Assembly: GCF_026627445.1 (NCBI RefSeq)
Contig: NZ_JAPNLJ010000017.1
Span: forward strand, 62,001 to 126,000
Direction: 5' to 3'
Length of the DNA stretch: 64,000 bases
DNA from: Streptomyces sp. H27-H1
GTDB taxonomy: Bacteria > Actinomycetota > Actinomycetes > Streptomycetales > Streptomycetaceae
Part shown: positions 51,832 to 60,603 of the stretch, one piece after another
Layout: each line of letters starts with the position of its first letter
How positions within the stretch are numbered: position 1 is the first letter of the stretch
Translations under genes and position numbers: made by a program
The notes under the pieces: model-generated
The model's input: the letters and a program-made list of their open reading frames with translations, nothing else
Told to the model about the DNA's origin: nothing
Databases searched by the model: none

Positions 51832-52689
51832 TCAGTCGGCCAGACCGTTCAGCAGGGTCATCTCGTGCGGGGTCAGGCGGACCGTCGCCGCGTCCAGGTT
51901 CTCCGCCAAGTGGTCCGGGGAGCCCGTGCCCGGGGTGGGGCAGAGGACCGGGGAGTGCTGGAGGAGCCAGGCCAGAGCGATCTGGCCGGTGGACGCGCCG
52001 TGTTCGGCGGCGACCGCCGTCAGGGCGGCCGCGTTCTCGCGGGTCAGGGAGCCGCTGCCCAGCGGGTAGTAGGGGAGGAAGGCGATACCGCGGGCCTCGC
52101 ACAAGGAGAGGAGCTCCGCCGAGGAGCGGTCCCGGAGGTTGTACGGGTTCTGGACCGAGGCCACCGGGACCAGGGACAGGGCCTCCCGGAGCTGGTCCGC
52201 CGTCACCGTGTTCAGCCCGATGTGGCGGATCTTGCCCTCCGCCCGGAGCTCGGCCAGCGTGCCCAGCTGTTCCGCCGCCGGGACGGCCGGGTCGAAGCGG
52301 TGCAGCTGGTACAGGTCGATCCGGTCCAGCCGGAGCCTGCGCAGGCTCGCCTCGCACATGGTGCGCAGGTCCTCGGGACGGCCCGCCGCATGCCACTGGT
52401 CGGGGCCGGTGCGCACCACCCCGCCCTTCGTGGAGACCACCAGCCGTTCCCCGTACGGGTGGAGGGCCTCGGCGACCAGCTCCTCGGCCAGGTGGGGGCC
52501 GTAGTTGTCGGCGGTGTCGATCAAGGTGACCCCGCCGGCGACGGCGGCGCGCAGCAGCGCGACCGATGCGGGGCGGGCGGCGCGCGGGCCCCAGTAGCCG
52601 GCGCCGACCAGGCCGCCGGTACCGAGTCCGAGGCGGCGTACGGGAAGGTCTCCGCCAAGACTGAACGTCTCATCCACGTCAACAGACAT
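51832..52689 (-). CDS. aldo/keto reductase
   Basis: NADPH-dependent TIM-barrel oxidoreductase, 285 residues. The catalytic tetrad is recognisable: Asp and Tyr in LIDTADNYGPHLAEEL (about 56-71), Lys in LVVSTKGGVV and His in LYQLHRFDP. The cofactor region is in CPTPGTGSPDHLAENL. The substrate is unknown. Start ATG 52689. It is divergent from the ketopantoate-reductase-like gene with only 45 bp between, so promoters overlap. Confidence 0.93.
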   Translation of the reverse strand: MSVDVDETFSLGGDLPVRRLGLGTGGLVGAGYWGPRAARPASVALLRAAVAGGVTLIDTADNYGPHLAEELVAEALHPYGERLVVSTKGGVVRTGPDQWHAAGRPEDLRTMCEASLRRLRLDRIDLYQLHRFDPAVPAAEQLGTLAELRAEGKIRHIGLNTVTADQLREALSLVPVASVQNPYNLRDRSSAELLSLCEARGIAFLPYYPLGSGSLTRENAAALTAVAAEHGASTGQIALAWLLQHSPVLCPTPGTGSPDHLAENLDAATVRLTPHEMTLLNGLAD

Positions 52690-52734
52690 GGCCCGACCGT
52701 AACCCAGGCCCGCGGATGTGCCAGGCTCCTCGGC

Positions 52735-53739
52735 ATGCGTTACATCATCATCGGCGCCGGAGCGATCGGCGCGACCATCGGCGGACGGCTCGCGGAATCC
52801 GGCAGCGAGGTCGTGCTCGTCGCGCGCGGCGCCCACGCGGAGGCCCTGCGGGCCCACGGGCTGCGGCTCACCACGGCGGACGGGGAGCGGGTGCACCACC
52901 TGCCCGTCGTCGGCGGCCCCGCCGAGCTCGGCGAACTGCGGCCGGACGACGTGCTGTTGCTGACGGTCAAGACGCAGGACGCGCTCGCCGCGCTGGAGGC
53001 GTGGGCCGACGCGGAGGTCTCGGGCGGTGGCACGGCGGCGCAGCGGCTGCCGCTGCTGTGCGGGCAGAACGGAGTGGAGAGCGAACGCCTCGCCCTACGG
53101 CGCTTCGCGCGCGTGTACGGGGTCTGCGTATGGCTGCCGGCGACCTTCCTGGAACCGGGGGTGGTCTCCGCGCTGTGCGCGCCGCTGACCGGGATCCTGC
53201 ACATCGGCAAGGCCGCAGGGGGCGCCGACGCGCCGGCCCGGCGGATCGCGGCCGACCTGGAGAAGGCAGGCTTCGCGGCGCCGGTCGTCGAGGACGTGAT
53301 GCGGTGGAAGCACGCGAAGCTGCTGGGCAACCTCGGCAACGCGATCCAGGCGACGACCGGACCCGAGCCGGAGCCCGCGAAGGCGGCGCTGCTGCTGCGG
53401 GCGATCCGCGAGGCGCAGGCCGCCTTTGCCGCCGCCGGGATCCCCTGGGCCTCGGAGGCCGAACAGTCGGCCGCCCGCGACGGGAAGGTCGAGGCGCCGG
53501 CCGGTGAGGTACGGGGCGGATCGTCCTGGCAGTCGCTCGCGCGGGGGACGGGGTCGGTGGAGGCGGATTATCTGAACGGGGAGATCGTGCTGCTCGGGCG
53601 GCTGCACGGGGTGGCTACGCCGGTGAACGACACGCTGCGGCACGCGGCGAACATCTTCGCGCGGGAAGGGCTGCCGCCCGGGGCGATGTCCGTCGCGGAC
53701 CTGACGGCGCTCGCCGATGAGGCCGTGGCCAGGGCGTAA
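52735..53739 (+). CDS. ketopantoate reductase family protein
   Basis: 334 residues. Rossmann motif IIIGAGAIGATIGGRLAESG (about 4-23), followed by KTQDALAALEAWAD and the catalytic Lys region RWKHAKLLGNLGNAI (about 185), both typical of PanE/ApbA. The protein is somewhat longer than canonical PanE. A second, substrate-diverged paralogue is likely in Streptomyces, so pantothenate synthesis is only one possibility. Start ATG 52735. A 130-bp gap without features separates it from the convergent chelatase gene. Confidence 0.87.
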   Translation: MRYIIIGAGAIGATIGGRLAESGSEVVLVARGAHAEALRAHGLRLTTADGERVHHLPVVGGPAELGELRPDDVLLLTVKTQDALAALEAWADAEVSGGGTAAQRLPLLCGQNGVESERLALRRFARVYGVCVWLPATFLEPGVVSALCAPLTGILHIGKAAGGADAPARRIAADLEKAGFAAPVVEDVMRWKHAKLLGNLGNAIQATTGPEPEPAKAALLLRAIREAQAAFAAAGIPWASEAEQSAARDGKVEAPAGEVRGGSSWQSLARGTGSVEADYLNGEIVLLGRLHGVATPVNDTLRHAANIFAREGLPPGAMSVADLTALADEAVARA

Positions 53740-53868
53740 CCCCGCGGGTGTGGCTCCGCCTTGGACCCCCTTGGACCGTGCGGCGCCGCTGCCGGGACTG
53801 GAGGGGTCGCCGGTGGTGCCGGAGGGTCGTCGGCGGGGTTGGAGGGTGCAGGCCCGGCCGGCGCGGGC

Positions 53869-54642
53869 TCAGGCCGTCAGGGCCGGGATGCGGGCGGGGG
53901 TGACGGTGGCCGCGTCGTAGCGGTGCAGGAGCAGGCGGGCCAGTTCCGGGGAGGGGCCCAGGACGGCGGAGACCACGTCGGCGCCGGCGGCTTCGGCGCC
54001 CGCCGCGATGCGGTCGGGGAGCCGGCCGGGGGCGATCACGTACGGGGCGACCGCGATCCGGCGGACGCCCTGAGCGCGCAGCGCCCGTACGGCGTCCTGC
54101 GTCCGGGGGAGAACAGCGGAGGCGAACGCAGGCCGCACGGCGCACCAACCGGTGTGCCGCCACTCCCGCGCGATTTCAGCGATCACTGCGATCGCCTCCG
54201 GGTCTGAGGAACCGGCGGACGCGAGCACCACACCGGTGGTGGCGCGGTCCGCCGGAGTGAGGCCGGCTTCCCACAGCCGCCGCTCCAAGGTCGCCAGCAG
54301 CAGCGGCGACGGGCCGAGCACATCCGCGATCCGGACCGAGAGGTCCGGCAGGTGGGACGTGGCTCCCGCGAGCACCGCCGGGATGTCGGACTTGGCGTGG
54401 AAGGCCCGGGTGAGCAGGAGCGGGAGTGCCACGATCTCCCGTACGCCCGACAGGTAGAGGGAGGCCACCGCCTGGTCGACGGTCGGGGTGTCGAAGTCCA
54501 GGAAGGCGGTCTCCACGCGCAGCCCCGGCCGCAGCGCCCGTACCCGCCGGGTGAGGGCGTGCACGGTCGCCGCGTGCCGCGGGTCGCGGCTGCCGTGGGC
54601 TATGACCAGCAGGGCGGGGGAGCGTGTGGAGCGCGCCGACAC
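53869..54642 (-). CDS. CbiX/SirB-type sirohydrochlorin chelatase
   Basis: 257 residues, a duplicated CbiX fold. Half 1: LLVIAHGSRDPRHAATVHAL (about 10-29, metal His) and FHAKSDIPAVLAGA. Half 2: VVLASAGSSDPEAIAVIAEI and VAPYVIAPGRLPDRIAAGA. Inserts Fe2+ (or Co2+) into sirohydrochlorin. Placement 5 nt after the ABC permease, at the end of the sulfur cluster, points to ferrochelation for the sirohaem of sulfite reductase. GTG 54642 has AAGAG upstream. Confidence 0.85.
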   Translation of the reverse strand: MSARSTRSPALLVIAHGSRDPRHAATVHALTRRVRALRPGLRVETAFLDFDTPTVDQAVASLYLSGVREIVALPLLLTRAFHAKSDIPAVLAGATSHLPDLSVRIADVLGPSPLLLATLERRLWEAGLTPADRATTGVVLASAGSSDPEAIAVIAEIAREWRHTGWCAVRPAFASAVLPRTQDAVRALRAQGVRRIAVAPYVIAPGRLPDRIAAGAEAAGADVVSAVLGPSPELARLLLHRYDAATVTPARIPALTA

Positions 54643-54647
54643 GGTGA

Positions 54648-55550
54648 TCAGCTCTTGACCAGCAGGCCGCGGGTGCGCAGCACCCACCGCTCGACCGGGC
54701 TGAAGATCAGCAGGTCGATCGCGATGCCGACGACCAGGATCAGGATGATCGCGAGGAACACGCCGGGCAGGTCGATGTTGTTGCGCCCGTTTTCGAGGAG
54801 CTGACCCAGGCCCAGGCCCAGGTCGGGGGAGCTGGCGATGATCTCGGCGGCCATCAGGGAGCGCCAGGAGAAGGCCCAGCCCTGCTTGAGGCCGGCCAGG
54901 TAACCGGGCAGCGCGGCCGGCATGACCACGTGCCGGGCGCCGCGCAGGCCGGTGGCGCCCAGGGTGCGGCCGGCGCGCAGGAACAGCGGCGGGATCTGGT
55001 CGATGCCGGAGACGAGGCCGTTGGCGATGGACGGGACGGCGCCGAGCAGGATGACGGTGTACATCATCGCGTCGTTGAGTCCGAACCAGAGCACCGCCGG
55101 GGGCACCCAGGCGACCGAGGGCAGCGACTGCAGACCCTGCAGGATCGGGCCGATCGCGGCGCGGACGAACTTCACCCGGGCGACGAGCAGACCGAGCGGG
55201 GTGCCGATGGCCAGGGCCAGCAGGAAGCCGAGCAGACCGCGCGAGACGCTGGTCCAGATGACTTCGAGCAGGGTGCCCTTCAGCCACATGTCGGACAGGC
55301 TGTCCCAGACGGCGGACAGGGCGGGGAGCTTCGTTTCGTCGGTGACCTTCGTGGCGACGAGGACCTGCCAGACGAGGAGGACCAGACCGACGGCGATGGC
55401 CGGCGGCAGGACCTTCTTGACGAGGACCTCGCGGATCGGGGTGCGGTGGGTCTGGACGGCGTCGAGGGCGTCGAGGCCCGCCTCCAGCCCGGCGAGATCG
55501 TCGGCCTTGGCCTTCGGCTGGGTCTCGGGGGTGGTGTCAGTGCTGGCCAT
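54648..55550 (-). CDS. sulfonate-type ABC transporter permease
   Basis: 300 residues, an SsuC-like inner-membrane permease. Six membrane helices, with the cytoplasmic EAA-type loop RAGRTLGATGLRGARHVVMPAALP (about 195-218) contacting the ATPase. The N-terminal 35 residues are hydrophilic. ATG 55550 overlaps the ATPase gene by 14 nt, so coupling is likely. Tauri- or nitrate-type permeases share this architecture; sulfonate or other organosulfur transport is inferred from the surrounding cys genes. Confidence 0.87.
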   Translation of the reverse strand: MASTDTTPETQPKAKADDLAGLEAGLDALDAVQTHRTPIREVLVKKVLPPAIAVGLVLLVWQVLVATKVTDETKLPALSAVWDSLSDMWLKGTLLEVIWTSVSRGLLGFLLALAIGTPLGLLVARVKFVRAAIGPILQGLQSLPSVAWVPPAVLWFGLNDAMMYTVILLGAVPSIANGLVSGIDQIPPLFLRAGRTLGATGLRGARHVVMPAALPGYLAGLKQGWAFSWRSLMAAEIIASSPDLGLGLGQLLENGRNNIDLPGVFLAIILILVVGIAIDLLIFSPVERWVLRTRGLLVKS

Positions 55551-56331
55551 GGCGGCGGATCTCCCCACGCAGGTGTTCAGTGATCTCAAGGGACAGCTCC
55601 GCGACGTCCGCGTCCTCGATGCGGCGCGGCTGCGGGATGCCCACGGTCCACTCCTTCGCGACCCGGCCGGGGCGCGAGGACAGCAGGACCACACGCTGCG
55701 CGAGCCGTACGGCCTCGCGGACGTTGTGCGTGACGAACAGGACGGAGAGGTTGGTCTCTTCCCAGATGCGGGTGAGCTCGCCGTGCAGCACGTCGCGGGT
55801 GATGGCGTCGAGCGCCGCGAACGGCTCGTCCATCAGCAGCAGCTGGCTGTCCTGGGCGAGCGCCCGGGCCAGGGCCACGCGCTGGCGCATGCCGCCGGAC
55901 AGCTCGTGGACCCGCTTGCCGTACGAGCCGGCGAGCCGGACCAGTTCCAGCAGCCGTTCGGCCTCCGGCTTGCGGTCGGCCTTGGCCACCCCGCGCAGGC
56001 GCAGGGCGAGTTCGATGTTCTTGCCCGCGGTGAGCCACGGGAAGAGGGCGTGCTCCTGGAACATCAGGGCCGGACGGCCGCCGGGGGTCTCGATCGACCC
56101 CGCGGACGGCTTGTCCAGTCCGGCGACCAGGTTGAGCAGGGTGGACTTTCCACAGCCCGAGGCACCCAGGATGGTGACGAACTCTCCGGGAGCGACATCG
56201 AGGCTGATGTCGTCCAGGACGAGCTGCGATCCGGCCGGGCCGGAGAAGGACTTCGAGACGTGCTCGATCCGAGCGGCGTGCGTCTGCTCCGCTACGGTGC
56301 CCTCGGCAGCCTTGGCAAGCATGGTGGCCAT
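55537..56331 (-). CDS. sulfonate-type ABC transporter ATP-binding protein
   Basis: 264 residues. Walker A LGASGCGKSTLLNLVAG (about 57), Q-loop MFQEHALFPWLT, signature VHELSGGMRQRVALARAL, Walker B LLLMDEPFAALD and H-loop VLFVTHNVREAV. ATG 56331 is chosen because AGGAGG lies 7 nt upstream; GTG 56340 would touch that site. It stands 52 bp after the substrate-binding gene. Confidence 0.93.
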   Translation of the reverse strand: MATMLAKAAEGTVAEQTHAARIEHVSKSFSGPAGSQLVLDDISLDVAPGEFVTILGASGCGKSTLLNLVAGLDKPSAGSIETPGGRPALMFQEHALFPWLTAGKNIELALRLRGVAKADRKPEAERLLELVRLAGSYGKRVHELSGGMRQRVALARALAQDSQLLLMDEPFAALDAITRDVLHGELTRIWEETNLSVLFVTHNVREAVRLAQRVVLLSSRPGRVAKEWTVGIPQPRRIEDADVAELSLEITEHLRGEIRRHGQH

Positions 56332-56383
56332 GGTCGTCACCTCCTGGGATTCGGGACGGGTACTGAAGGGGTTGCTGGAGGGG

Positions 56384-57511
56384 TTACTTGGCGCCGAGAC
56401 CGGCGTCGGAGACCTCGGGCTTGCCGGCGGCCTTCAGCACCTTGTTCAGGAGCTTCAGGTCGTAGATGCCGTTCAGATCGGGGGTCTGGATGAGCTTGGC
56501 CTTGACCGCCCAGTCCGCCTCGGTCTTCAGGGTGCCGGCCAGCGGGTCGTCGGTGACGAGGATGCTCGGCCAGGCCGGGTCGATGATGCCCGCTTCGAGT
56601 TCCTTGCCGCCCAGGGTCTTCAGCGCGGCGTTGGCGGAGGCCTTCGCCTTGCCCTGGTTGGCGTTGATCCACTCGTTCGTCTTCACGGTGCCGCGCAGCA
56701 CCGCCTCGACGACGTCCCCGTGCTCCTTGAGGAACTTCTGCGACACGATGATGTTCGTGATCACGAACTTCTTGTCGGGCCACAGATCGGTCTCGTCGAG
56801 GAGGACCTTTGCGCCCTGGGAGACCAGCTTGGAGGCCGTGGGCTCCGGCACCCAGGCGCCGTCGATCGAGCCCTGCTTGAAGGCGTCCGGGGTGACCTTG
56901 TTGTCCGTGCGGACGACGGACACGTCACCCTTGCCGGACTCCGGGTCGACGGTCCAGCCCTTGGTGCCGATCCAGTTGAGGAACGCGACGTCCTGCGTGT
57001 TCCCCTTCTGCGGGGTGGCGATCTTCTTGCCCTTGATGTCGTCCAGGGTCTTGATCTTGTCCGGGTTCACGACGAGCTTGACGCCGCCGGAGGCGGAGCC
57101 GGAGATGATCCGGAGGTTGGAGCCCTTGGACTTCACGTACGCGTTGATCGACGGCGAGGGGCCGATGAAACCGATGTCGAGAGAGCCGCCGTTGAGGGCT
57201 TCGATCTCGGACGGACCGGCGTTGAAGGTCTGCGGCTTGATCGTGGTGGAGCCGAGCTCCTTGGCGATCAGGCCTTCCTGGATGCCGACCAGCGCGGTGG
57301 CGTGGGTCAGGTTCGGGAAGTAGCCGATGCGGACCTCGGAGGCAGAGAGCTTCTTGCCGGCGTCGTCGGCGACGTTCTTCGCGGGAGCGTCGTTCTTCTC
57401 GGCCTGGGCGCCGTAGCCGCACGAGGCGAGCGCCCCGATCAGGAGCGGGAGGGCGGCAGCGGTGGCGATGCTGCGGCGCAGGGTCTTACGCGGGATACCG
57501 ATGGCAGGCAC
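56384..57511 (-). CDS. sulfonate-type ABC transporter substrate-binding lipoprotein
   Basis: 375 residues, SsuA/TauA-like. Signal peptide with lipobox IGALASCGYG (Cys near 31). Binding domain begins VRIGYFPNLTHATALVGIQEG. FNAGPSEIEALNGGSLDIGF and DGAWVPEPTASKLV are typical of the nitrate/sulfonate/taurine class. GTG 57511 with GAGGAAG 8 nt upstream. It follows cysN by 211 bp, a gap that contains a small ORF, so it may have a separate leader-controlled transcript. Confidence 0.92.
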   Translation of the reverse strand: MPAIGIPRKTLRRSIATAAALPLLIGALASCGYGAQAEKNDAPAKNVADDAGKKLSASEVRIGYFPNLTHATALVGIQEGLIAKELGSTTIKPQTFNAGPSEIEALNGGSLDIGFIGPSPSINAYVKSKGSNLRIISGSASGGVKLVVNPDKIKTLDDIKGKKIATPQKGNTQDVAFLNWIGTKGWTVDPESGKGDVSVVRTDNKVTPDAFKQGSIDGAWVPEPTASKLVSQGAKVLLDETDLWPDKKFVITNIIVSQKFLKEHGDVVEAVLRGTVKTNEWINANQGKAKASANAALKTLGGKELEAGIIDPAWPSILVTDDPLAGTLKTEADWAVKAKLIQTPDLNGIYDLKLLNKVLKAAGKPEVSDAGLGAK

Positions 57512-57538
57512 GGGAGGACTTCCTCTCGTAACGTCGTG

Positions 57539-57631
57539 TCACGACGCACGTCTTCGTTTGCTGAACAAGGGCAGGCACAGCTCGTGGGGGGTGTGGGCGC
57601 GCATGCGGTGCGCGTACGTCATCACGCACAT
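57539..57631 (-). CDS. short ORF, possible leader peptide of the ABC operon
   Basis: 30 residues, starting ATG 57631 behind GGGAGG (10 nt upstream) and ending 27 bp before the substrate-binding gene. The peptide, MCVMTYAHRMRAHTPHELCL followed by PLFSKRRRAS, contains two Cys and four His. No family signature. Position in the leader of a sulfur-uptake operon suggests cysteine-sensing attenuation, but chance is not excluded. Confidence 0.4.
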   Translation of the reverse strand: MCVMTYAHRMRAHTPHELCLPLFSKRRRAS

Positions 57632-57722
57632 CGCCCCACACCTCCCTGGCCACTGCCGAGGGAGCCGCTGCCTACACGGCCGCCCTCCTTCGCGAAGGTG
57701 GAGTAGATATCGGCGGGCATGA

Positions 57723-59063
57723 TCAGAAGTCCCACCCTTCTTCATCGGCCTGGATGGTGGTCTCGGCCTTGGAGGCGAAGGATTCGCCCACCATGCCGGC
57801 CGCCAGGGTCGTACCGTCCGCCGGGTCGATCAGCAGGAAGGACCCGGTGCGGCGCGAGTCGGCGTACGAGTCGAGCGCGAGCGGCTCGGCGGTACGGACG
57901 ACGACCCGGCCGATGTCGTTGGCCACCAGCTGTCCGGGGTTCGGGTGCTGGGACAGGTCGTCCAGGGTCAGCCGCGAGGGGATCTCCTTGACGATCGCCT
58001 TCACCGTGCGCGTGGTGTGCTTGATCAGCACCCGGGCGCCCACGGCGAGGGGCTGGTCCGCCACGTGGCAGACCGTCGCCTCGACGTCCTGCGTGGTGGC
58101 GGGGGAGCTCGACGACGGCGCGATCAGGTCGCCGCGCGAGATGTCGATGTCGTCCTTGAGCCGCAGGGTCACCGACTGCGGGGCCCACGCGATGTCGACG
58201 CTCTCGCCGAGCGCGTCGATGCCCTCGATGACCGAGGTGCGGCCCGACGGCAGTACGGTGACGGCTTCGCCGACGCGCAGCACGCCGGAGGCGATCTGGC
58301 CGGCGTAGCCCCGGTAGTCCGGGTTCTCGGCGGTCTGCGGACGGATCACGTACTGCACCGGGAAACGCGCCGGGCAGGCGGTGAGGTCGTGGCTGACCGG
58401 GACGGTCTCCAGGTGCTCCAGCACCGTCGGGCCGCCGTACCAGTCCATGTTGGCGGAGGGCTCCACCACGTTGTCCCCGGCCAGGGCCGAGATCGGGATG
58501 GCGGTGATCTCCGGGACGCCCAGGTCGGAGGCGTACGCGGTGAACTCCTCGGCGATCGATGCGAAGACGGTCTCCTCGTAGCCCACGAGGTCCATCTTGT
58601 TGACCGCGAGGACCACGTGGGGCACCCGCAGGAGGGCCGCGACGGCGGCGTGCCTGCGGGTCTGCTCGATCACGCCGTTGCGGGCGTCGACCAGCACCAC
58701 GGCGAGGTCGGCGGTGGAGGCGCCGGTGACCATGTTCCGGGTGTACTGCACGTGCCCGGGGGTGTCGGCCAGGATGAACCGGCGCCGGGCGGTCGCGAAG
58801 TAGCGGTAGGCCACGTCGATGGTGATGCCCTGCTCCCGCTCGGCCCGCAGGCCGTCGGTGAGCAGCGCGAGGTCCGGGGTGTCCTGGCCGCGGGCCTGGG
58901 ACACCGCCTCGACGGCTTCGAGCTGGTCGGTGAGGATCGACTTGGAGTCGTGCAGGAGGCGTCCGACCAGGGTGGACTTTCCGTCGTCGACGGAACCGGC
59001 GGTCGCGAAGCGCAGCAGCGTGGTCGCCGACAGATCGGCGAACTGCTCGGTGGTGGAGGTCAT
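57723..59063 (-). CDS. cysN: sulfate adenylyltransferase subunit 1 (GTPase)
   Basis: 446 residues. GTPase subunit that drives APS formation from sulfate and ATP with CysD. P-loop AGSVDDGKSTLVGRLL (about 22-37), DTPGHVQYTRNM, and VNKMDLVGYEE for guanine recognition. The C-terminal beta domains are of the EF-Tu type. There is no fused APS kinase domain; cysC is separate. ATG 59063 is 2 nt after the cysD stop. Confidence 0.96.
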   Translation of the reverse strand: MTSTTEQFADLSATTLLRFATAGSVDDGKSTLVGRLLHDSKSILTDQLEAVEAVSQARGQDTPDLALLTDGLRAEREQGITIDVAYRYFATARRRFILADTPGHVQYTRNMVTGASTADLAVVLVDARNGVIEQTRRHAAVAALLRVPHVVLAVNKMDLVGYEETVFASIAEEFTAYASDLGVPEITAIPISALAGDNVVEPSANMDWYGGPTVLEHLETVPVSHDLTACPARFPVQYVIRPQTAENPDYRGYAGQIASGVLRVGEAVTVLPSGRTSVIEGIDALGESVDIAWAPQSVTLRLKDDIDISRGDLIAPSSSSPATTQDVEATVCHVADQPLAVGARVLIKHTTRTVKAIVKEIPSRLTLDDLSQHPNPGQLVANDIGRVVVRTAEPLALDSYADSRRTGSFLLIDPADGTTLAAGMVGESFASKAETTIQADEEGWDF

Positions 59064-59065
59064 GG

Positions 59066-60004
59066 TTAGAAGTACCCTTCGCGCTTGCGGTCTTCCATCG
59101 CGGCCTCGGACATCTTGTCGTCGGCGCGGGTCGCGCCCCGCTCGGTGAGCCGGGAGGCGGCGATCTCGGTGATCACGGCGTCCAGCGTGGTGGCGTCGGA
59201 GTCGACGGCGCCGGTGCAGGACATGTCACCGACGGTGCGGTAGCGGATCAGACGCGTCTCGGTGGTCTCGTCGCCCTTGGCGCCGCCCCACTCGCCGGCC
59301 GTCAGCCACATGCCGTTGCGCTTGAAGACCTCGCGCTCGTGGGCGAAGTAGATCTCCGGCAGTTCGATGCCCTCGCGGGAGATGTACTGCCACACGTCCA
59401 GCTCGGTCCAGTTGGACAGCGGGAAGACGCGGACGTGCTCGCCCGGGGCGTGGCGGCCGTTGTAGAGCTGCCACAGCTCGGGGCGCTGGCGGCGCGGGTC
59501 CCACTGGGAGAACTCGTCGCGCAGGGAGAAGACGCGCTCCTTGGCGCGGGCCTTCTCCTCGTCGCGGCGGCCGCCGCCGAAGACTGCGTCGAACTTGAGG
59601 CTCTGGATCGCCTCCGTGAGGGGGACGGTCTGCAGCGGGTTGCGGACGCCGTCGGGGCGCTCGCGGAGCTTGCCGGCGTCGATGTACTCCTGGACGGAGG
59701 CCACGTGCAGGCGCAGGCCGTGCTTGGCGACGGCGCGGTCGCGGTAGTCCAGGACCTCGGGGAAGTTGTGGCCGGTGTCCACGTGGAGCAGGGTGAACGG
59801 CACCGGGGCCGGCGCGAACGCCTTCAGCGCCAGGTGCAGCATGACGATCGAGTCCTTGCCGCCGGAGAAGAGGATCACCGGCTTCTCGAACTCGCCCGCC
59901 ACCTCACGGAAGATGTGCACGGCCTCCGACTCGAGGGCGTCGAGGTGCGACAGCGCGTAGGGCGCGTCCGTCCCTTCGTGGACGTGTGCGACGGTGGCGG
60001 TCAT
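59066..60004 (-). CDS. cysD: sulfate adenylyltransferase subunit 2
   Basis: 312 residues, PP-loop enzyme forming adenosine 5'-phosphosulfate. PP-loop VILFSGGKDSIVMLHL (about 44-59), then LLHVDTGHNFPEVLDYRD and WTELDVWQYI. ATG 60004 overlaps the cysC stop as ATGA. The C terminus EDRKREGYF is the standard end of this family. It forms a complex with CysN. Confidence 0.97.
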   Translation of the reverse strand: MTATVAHVHEGTDAPYALSHLDALESEAVHIFREVAGEFEKPVILFSGGKDSIVMLHLALKAFAPAPVPFTLLHVDTGHNFPEVLDYRDRAVAKHGLRLHVASVQEYIDAGKLRERPDGVRNPLQTVPLTEAIQSLKFDAVFGGGRRDEEKARAKERVFSLRDEFSQWDPRRQRPELWQLYNGRHAPGEHVRVFPLSNWTELDVWQYISREGIELPEIYFAHEREVFKRNGMWLTAGEWGGAKGDETTETRLIRYRTVGDMSCTGAVDSDATTLDAVITEIAASRLTERGATRADDKMSEAAMEDRKREGYF

Positions 60005-60603
60005 GCCAGACCCCTCTCGGTGAGCAGAGCGTGCAGGGCCGAAGCCGACTCCTGTACGGACTGCGTGTGCGACTCGATACGGAGGTCCGGGGACTCCGGT
60101 GCCTCGTACGGGTCGTCGACCCCGGTCAGACCGGAGATCTCGCCCGCCGCCTGCTTGGCGTACAGGCCCTTCACGTCACGCTCGGAGCACACCTCCACCG
60201 GAGTGGCCACGTGCACTTCGAGGTAGCTCGTTCCCTCGGCCGCGTGCCGCTTGCGGACGGCCTCACGGCTGTCCGCGAACGGCGCGATCACCGGGACGAG
60301 CGCCTTCACGCCGTTGGACGCGAGGAGTTCGGCGACGAAGCCGATCCGCTGCACGTTGGTGTGCCGGTCCTCGCGGCTGAAGCCGAGGCCGGCGGAGAGG
60401 AACTCGCGGATCTCGTCGCCGTCGAGGACCTCCACGCGGTGGCCCTCGGCGCGCAGCCGGTCGGCCAGCGCGTAGGCGATGGTGGTCTTGCCCGCGCTCG
60501 GCAGCCCGGTCAGCCACACGGTGGCGCCCTGGTCGCTCACGCTCATCTGCTTCGTCTCCGTCGGTTCCGTACTCGGTATGTCCGTACGCGATGTGTCTGT
60601 CAT
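60001..60603 (-). CDS. cysC: adenylylsulfate kinase
   Basis: 200 residues. Phosphorylates APS to PAPS. P-loop WLTGLPSAGKTTIAYAL (about 30-46), LDGDEIREFLSAGLGFSREDR and TPVEVCSERDVKGLYAKQAA. The first 20 residues are a non-conserved Thr/Ser leader; ATG 60546 (MSVSDQGATVW) is an alternative start. ATG 60603 shares one base with the cysH stop (TGATG). With cysC present, PAPS can be made, although the adjacent CysH looks like an APS reductase. Confidence 0.95.
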   Translation of the reverse strand: MTDTSRTDIPSTEPTETKQMSVSDQGATVWLTGLPSAGKTTIAYALADRLRAEGHRVEVLDGDEIREFLSAGLGFSREDRHTNVQRIGFVAELLASNGVKALVPVIAPFADSREAVRKRHAAEGTSYLEVHVATPVEVCSERDVKGLYAKQAAGEISGLTGVDDPYEAPESPDLRIESHTQSVQESASALHALLTERGLA

